Shown in pieces: positions 61,072 through 64,000 of a DNA stretch of 64,000 nucleotides (position 1 is the stretch's first letter; each line of letters begins with the position of its first letter). The notes under the pieces were generated by a model, which was given only the letters and a program-made list of their open reading frames with translations, searched no databases and was not told the DNA's origin. The DNA is taken from positions 1,200,501 through 1,264,500 of the forward strand of contig AP026970.1 in the NCBI GenBank assembly GCA_027924025.1. The letters run 5' to 3'. The DNA comes from Comamonadaceae bacterium OS-4 (GTDB taxonomy: Bacteria; Pseudomonadota; Gammaproteobacteria; Burkholderiales; Burkholderiaceae_C). The translations under genes were made by a program, and so were the position numbers.

Positions 61072-62325
61072 ATGGCTGAAATTAAAAACTACACTCTGAA
61101 TTTCGGTCCGCAGCATCCTGCGGCTCACGGAGTTTTGCGCCTCGTCCTGGAGTTGGATGGCGAGGTGATCCAGCGTGCGGACCCGCACATTGGCTTGCTG
61201 CACCGCGCGACTGAAAAGTTGGCCGAGAGCAAAACATATATTCAATCCCTGCCGTACATGGATCGTTTGGACTACGTGTCCATGATGTGTAACGAGCATG
61301 CCTACTGCTTGGCAATTGAAAAGTTGTTGGGCATCGAGGTGCCGATTCGTGCGCAGTACATCCGGGTGATGTACTCAGAAATTACCCGACTGCTGAATCA
61401 TTTGATGTGGCTGGGCTCGCACGGTAACGATTGTGGTAGCTCAACGATTCTGATTTACACATTCCGCGAGCGGGAAGATTTGTTTGACATGTACGAGGCA
61501 GCCAGTGGCGCCCGTATGCACGCTGCCTATTTCCGTCCAGGTGGTGTCTACCGTGACCTGCCGGATACCATGCCCCAATTCAAGGCAAGCAAGGTCCGGA
61601 ATGCCAAAGGCGTGGAGGAGCTAAACGCGAATCGCAAAGGGTCGTTGCTGGACTTCATTGACGACTTTGCGCAGCGCTTCCCGGCATGCTTGGAGGAGTA
61701 TCACACGCTGCTGACCGAGAATCGGATTTGGAAGCAGCGCACGGTCAACATCGGAATTGTCTCGCCTGAGCGCGCATTGAATCTGGGCTTCTCGGGTCCC
61801 ATGCTGCGTGGATCTGGCATTGCTTGGGACTTGCGTAAAAAGCAACCCTATGACGCATACGACAAAGTCGAATTCGATATCCCTGTTGGCAAGACTGGTG
61901 ATGTCTACGACCGCTATCTGGTTCGTATGGAAGAAATGAAGCAGTCCAATCGCATCATCAAACAATGCGTGGATTGGCTCAAAGCAAACCCCGGTCCGGT
62001 GATTACGGACAACCACAAAGTGGCGCCTCCTTCCCGCGAAGCGATGAAGTCGAGCATGGAAGAGTTGATCCACCACTTCAAGTTGTTCACGGAAGGCTTC
62101 CGTGTGCCTGAAGGCGAAGCTTATGCCGCGGTGGAGCATCCCAAGGGGGAGTTTGGCATTTACATCGTCAGTGATGGTGCCAACAAGCCCTATCGTTTGA
62201 AAATCCGACCACCGGGATTCGTGCATTTGGCCAGTTTGAACGAGATGGCAAAGGGCCACATGATTGCCGATGCGGTTTCCATTATTGGAACCATGGATAT
62301 TGTTTTTGGAGAGATTGATCGATGA
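61072..62325 (+). CDS. nuoD: NADH-quinone oxidoreductase subunit D
   Basis: A 417-residue 49-kDa subunit, related to NiFe hydrogenases, forming part of the quinone-binding pocket. [21 protein letters not shown] and [14 protein letters not shown] at the N-terminus and the C-terminal [23 protein letters not shown]...[19 protein letters not shown] are diagnostic. It overlaps nuoE by ATGA. Confidence 0.97.
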   Translation: MAEIKNYTLNFGPQHPAAHGVLRLVLELDGEVIQRADPHIGLLHRATEKLAESKTYIQSLPYMDRLDYVSMMCNEHAYCLAIEKLLGIEVPIRAQYIRVMYSEITRLLNHLMWLGSHGNDCGSSTILIYTFREREDLFDMYEAASGARMHAAYFRPGGVYRDLPDTMPQFKASKVRNAKGVEELNANRKGSLLDFIDDFAQRFPACLEEYHTLLTENRIWKQRTVNIGIVSPERALNLGFSGPMLRGSGIAWDLRKKQPYDAYDKVEFDIPVGKTGDVYDRYLVRMEEMKQSNRIIKQCVDWLKANPGPVITDNHKVAPPSREAMKSSMEELIHHFKLFTEGFRVPEGEAYAAVEHPKGEFGIYIVSDGANKPYRLKIRPPGFVHLASLNEMAKGHMIADAVSIIGTMDIVFGEIDR

Positions 62326-62813
62326 TCTCCGCTGAAATGAAATCGCGTTTTGATCGCGAAGTTGCGAAGTACCCGTCAGAGCAAAAGCAGTCTGCAGTCA
62401 TGGCTTGCTTGGCGATTGTTCAGCAAGAGCTGGGCTTCGTGAGCACCGACAGTGAAAAAGTAATTGCTGAGCATTTGTCCATGGCGCCCATGGCAGTGCA
62501 TGAGGTCACCACGTTCTACAACATGTACAACCAGCGTCCGGTTGGCAAGTTCAAGTTGAATGTGTGCACCAACCTGCCATGCCAGTTGCGTGATGGCCAA
62601 AAGGCGCTTCACCATTTGGAGTCCAAACTCGGAATCCATATGGGGGAAACCACCGCCGATGGCCTTTTCACACTGCAGCAGAGCGAATGTTTGGGCGCTT
62701 GCGCCGACTCTCCGGTGATGTTGGTGAATGACCGCGCAATGTGCAGCTTCATGACGAACGACAGGCTAGATCAGTTGGTGGATGAACTGCGTGCTTCAGG
62801 AGGCCAAGTATGA
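62322..62813 (+). CDS. nuoE: NADH-quinone oxidoreductase subunit E
   Basis: A 163-residue 24-kDa subunit with a thioredoxin-like [2Fe-2S] domain (cluster N1a). Ligands are in [11 protein letters not shown] and [15 protein letters not shown]; the helical N-terminus includes [17 protein letters not shown]. It partners NuoF. Its TGA overlaps the nuoF ATG. Confidence 0.97.
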   Translation: MISAEMKSRFDREVAKYPSEQKQSAVMACLAIVQQELGFVSTDSEKVIAEHLSMAPMAVHEVTTFYNMYNQRPVGKFKLNVCTNLPCQLRDGQKALHHLESKLGIHMGETTADGLFTLQQSECLGACADSPVMLVNDRAMCSFMTNDRLDQLVDELRASGGQV

Positions 62814-64000
62814 GTGCCGACAGCATTCTCGCAAAATTCAGCGCTTCAGGCGCTGAAACTTGTTTCCACGATCGCCATATCGAGCCCCAAATCTACGCCG
62901 GTTTGAATGGTTCGAATTGGAGTCTCCAGGACTACGTTTCTCGCGGTGGATACCAAGCTTTGCGCAAAATTTTGGGCAAGGACGGTGGAGAAGGACTGAC
63001 CCAAGACCAGGTTATTGCCACGGTCAAGGAATCTGGCCTACGCGGACGTGGAGGCGCAGGCTTTCCTACGGGTTTGAAGTGGAGCTTCATGCCACGTCAA
63101 TTCCCGGGCCAGAAGTATTTGGTTTGCAACTCTGACGAAGGCGAACCGGGTACTTGCAAGGATCGCGACATCTTGCAATTCAATCCGCATATCGTTATCG
63201 AAGGCATGGCCATAGCCGCCTATGCGATGGGTATCTCGGTCGGGTACAACTACATCCACGGCGAAATTTTTGCCTCCTACGATCGTTTTGAAGCGGCACT
63301 CGAAGAAGCCCGCGCTGCTGGTTTCCTGGGCGACAGCATCATGGGCAGCAGCTTTAACTTCCAACTGCATGCTGCGCACGGATTCGGTGCGTACATCTGC
63401 GGTGAAGAAACCGCACTGTTGGAATCCCTGGAGGGCAAGAAAGGCCAGCCACGCTTCAAGCCACCATTCCCAGCAAGCTTTGGTTTGTATGGAAAGCCTA
63501 CGACGATCAACAACACAGAAACGTTTGCAGCTGTGCCTTGGATCATCCGTAATGGTGGTCAGGCATACCTTGAGTGCGGCAAGCCTAACAACGGTGGCAC
63601 CAAGATCTACTCTGTGAGTGGTGACGTAGAGCGCCCGGGCAATTATGAAGTCCCCATGGGAACGCCGTTTGCGAAGCTGCTTGAACTGGCTGGTGGTGTG
63701 CGTGCGGGGCGGCAGTTGAAGGCTGTGATCCCCGGCGGTTCGTCATCGCCTGTTTTGCCGGCCTCCATCATCATGGAGTGCACCATGGATTACGACTCGA
63801 TTGCCAAGGCAGGTTCGATGCTCGGCTCCGGAGCCGTGATCGTGATGGATGACAGCCGTTGCATGGTGAAAGCTCTGCAGCGTTTGAGTTACTTCTACAT
63901 GCATGAGTCCTGTGGTCAGTGCACCCCATGCCGCGAAGGCACAGGCTGGTTGTCCCGTATGGTGGATCGCATTGAGGGCGGACAAGGTCGTCCAAGTGAC
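62810..64000 (+). CDS. nuoF: NADH-quinone oxidoreductase subunit F (3' end outside window)
   Basis: The first 397 codons of the 51-kDa subunit are present, beginning [20 protein letters not shown]; the family is about 430-450 residues. FMN binding is [17 protein letters not shown] contacts lie in [15 protein letters not shown] and [12 protein letters not shown]. The [4Fe-4S] N3 motif [12 protein letters not shown] appears near the window edge. It oxidises NADH and feeds electrons into complex I. Start and nuoE stop overlap by ATGA. Confidence 0.96.
   Translation, partial: MSADSILAKFSASGAETCFHDRHIEPQIYAGLNGSNWSLQDYVSRGGYQALRKILGKDGGEGLTQDQVIATVKESGLRGRGGAGFPTGLKWSFMPRQFPGQKYLVCNSDEGEPGTCKDRDILQFNPHIVIEGMAIAAYAMGISVGYNYIHGEIFASYDRFEAALEEARAAGFLGDSIMGSSFNFQLHAAHGFGAYICGEETALLESLEGKKGQPRFKPPFPASFGLYGKPTTINNTETFAAVPWIIRNGGQAYLECGKPNNGGTKIYSVSGDVERPGNYEVPMGTPFAKLLELAGGVRAGRQLKAVIPGGSSSPVLPASIIMECTMDYDSIAKAGSMLGSGAVIVMDDSRCMVKALQRLSYFYMHESCGQCTPCREGTGWLSRMVDRIEGGQGRPSD

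Overview
This window reads as chromosome of a betaproteobacterium of the family Comamonadaceae, most likely a Rhodoferax-type organism. The evidence is the gene order rpsO-pnp-quinone oxidoreductase-tpiA-secG-tRNA(Leu)-nuoABCDEF, a nirB/nirD/nasA/cobA nitrate cluster, generally high GC, and short dispersed repeats whose style I associate with that family from memory. The genus is inference; no rRNA is present.

Positions 1-9.8 kb: two branched-chain-amino-acid-type binding proteins flank a P-loop protein with an abnormal Walker A. A LytS/LytTR-type two-component pair with a 2TM protein follows, then a MacA/MacB efflux set and uppP. Positions 9.8-15 kb: a minus-strand operon of an Anbu proteasome-like protease, an alpha/beta hydrolase, a GAF-PAS hybrid-input histidine kinase and a REC-GGDEF-EAL regulator. 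Positions 15-25 kb: a ~100 bp cruciform, a ccdAB-like toxin-antitoxin pair with an unusual antitoxin, mutS, and two tandem PAS/GGDEF/EAL proteins that look like a duplication. Positions 25-33 kb: housekeeping genes (suhB, trmJ, cysE, mog, darP, pmbA, yqeY, rpsU and an HI0933-type flavoprotein).

Positions 33-52.6 kb hold a complete nitrate assimilation region. The minus-strand set runs nirB, periplasmic PilJ protein, nirD, nasA, ybiB, cobA, soluble PilJ protein. A plus-strand set encodes a REC-ANTAR-PilJ-PilJ fusion and a PP2C/Ser-Thr kinase fusion. A second minus-strand set holds nasT, nrtABC and narK. Three transcription units (nirB, narK, nrtA) each begin with a near-consensus sigma-54 promoter, and just after the predicted start site each leader can fold hairpins with AACGNN hexaloops, the A1/G4 signature known for ANTAR antiterminator targets. 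The nrt leader also carries a strong intrinsic terminator. Two ANTAR proteins and three proteins with the nitrate-sensor-like motif RQRMLSQR or close variants lie in the same region. My reading is a nitrogen-limitation (sigma-54) switch followed by nitrate-dependent antitermination, with PilJ-type domains as the probable ligand sensors. I consider this the most interesting system in the window.

Positions 52.7-64 kb: tsaD, a small heat-shock protein, rpsO-pnp, a quinone oxidoreductase, tpiA, secG, tRNA-Leu(GAG) and the start of the nuo operon, which runs off the end in nuoF.

Across the window I found eleven copies of a ~50 bp dispersed repeat with two imperfect hairpins. Six lie in frame inside genes, mostly in linkers, and one appears to serve as the tsaD terminator.
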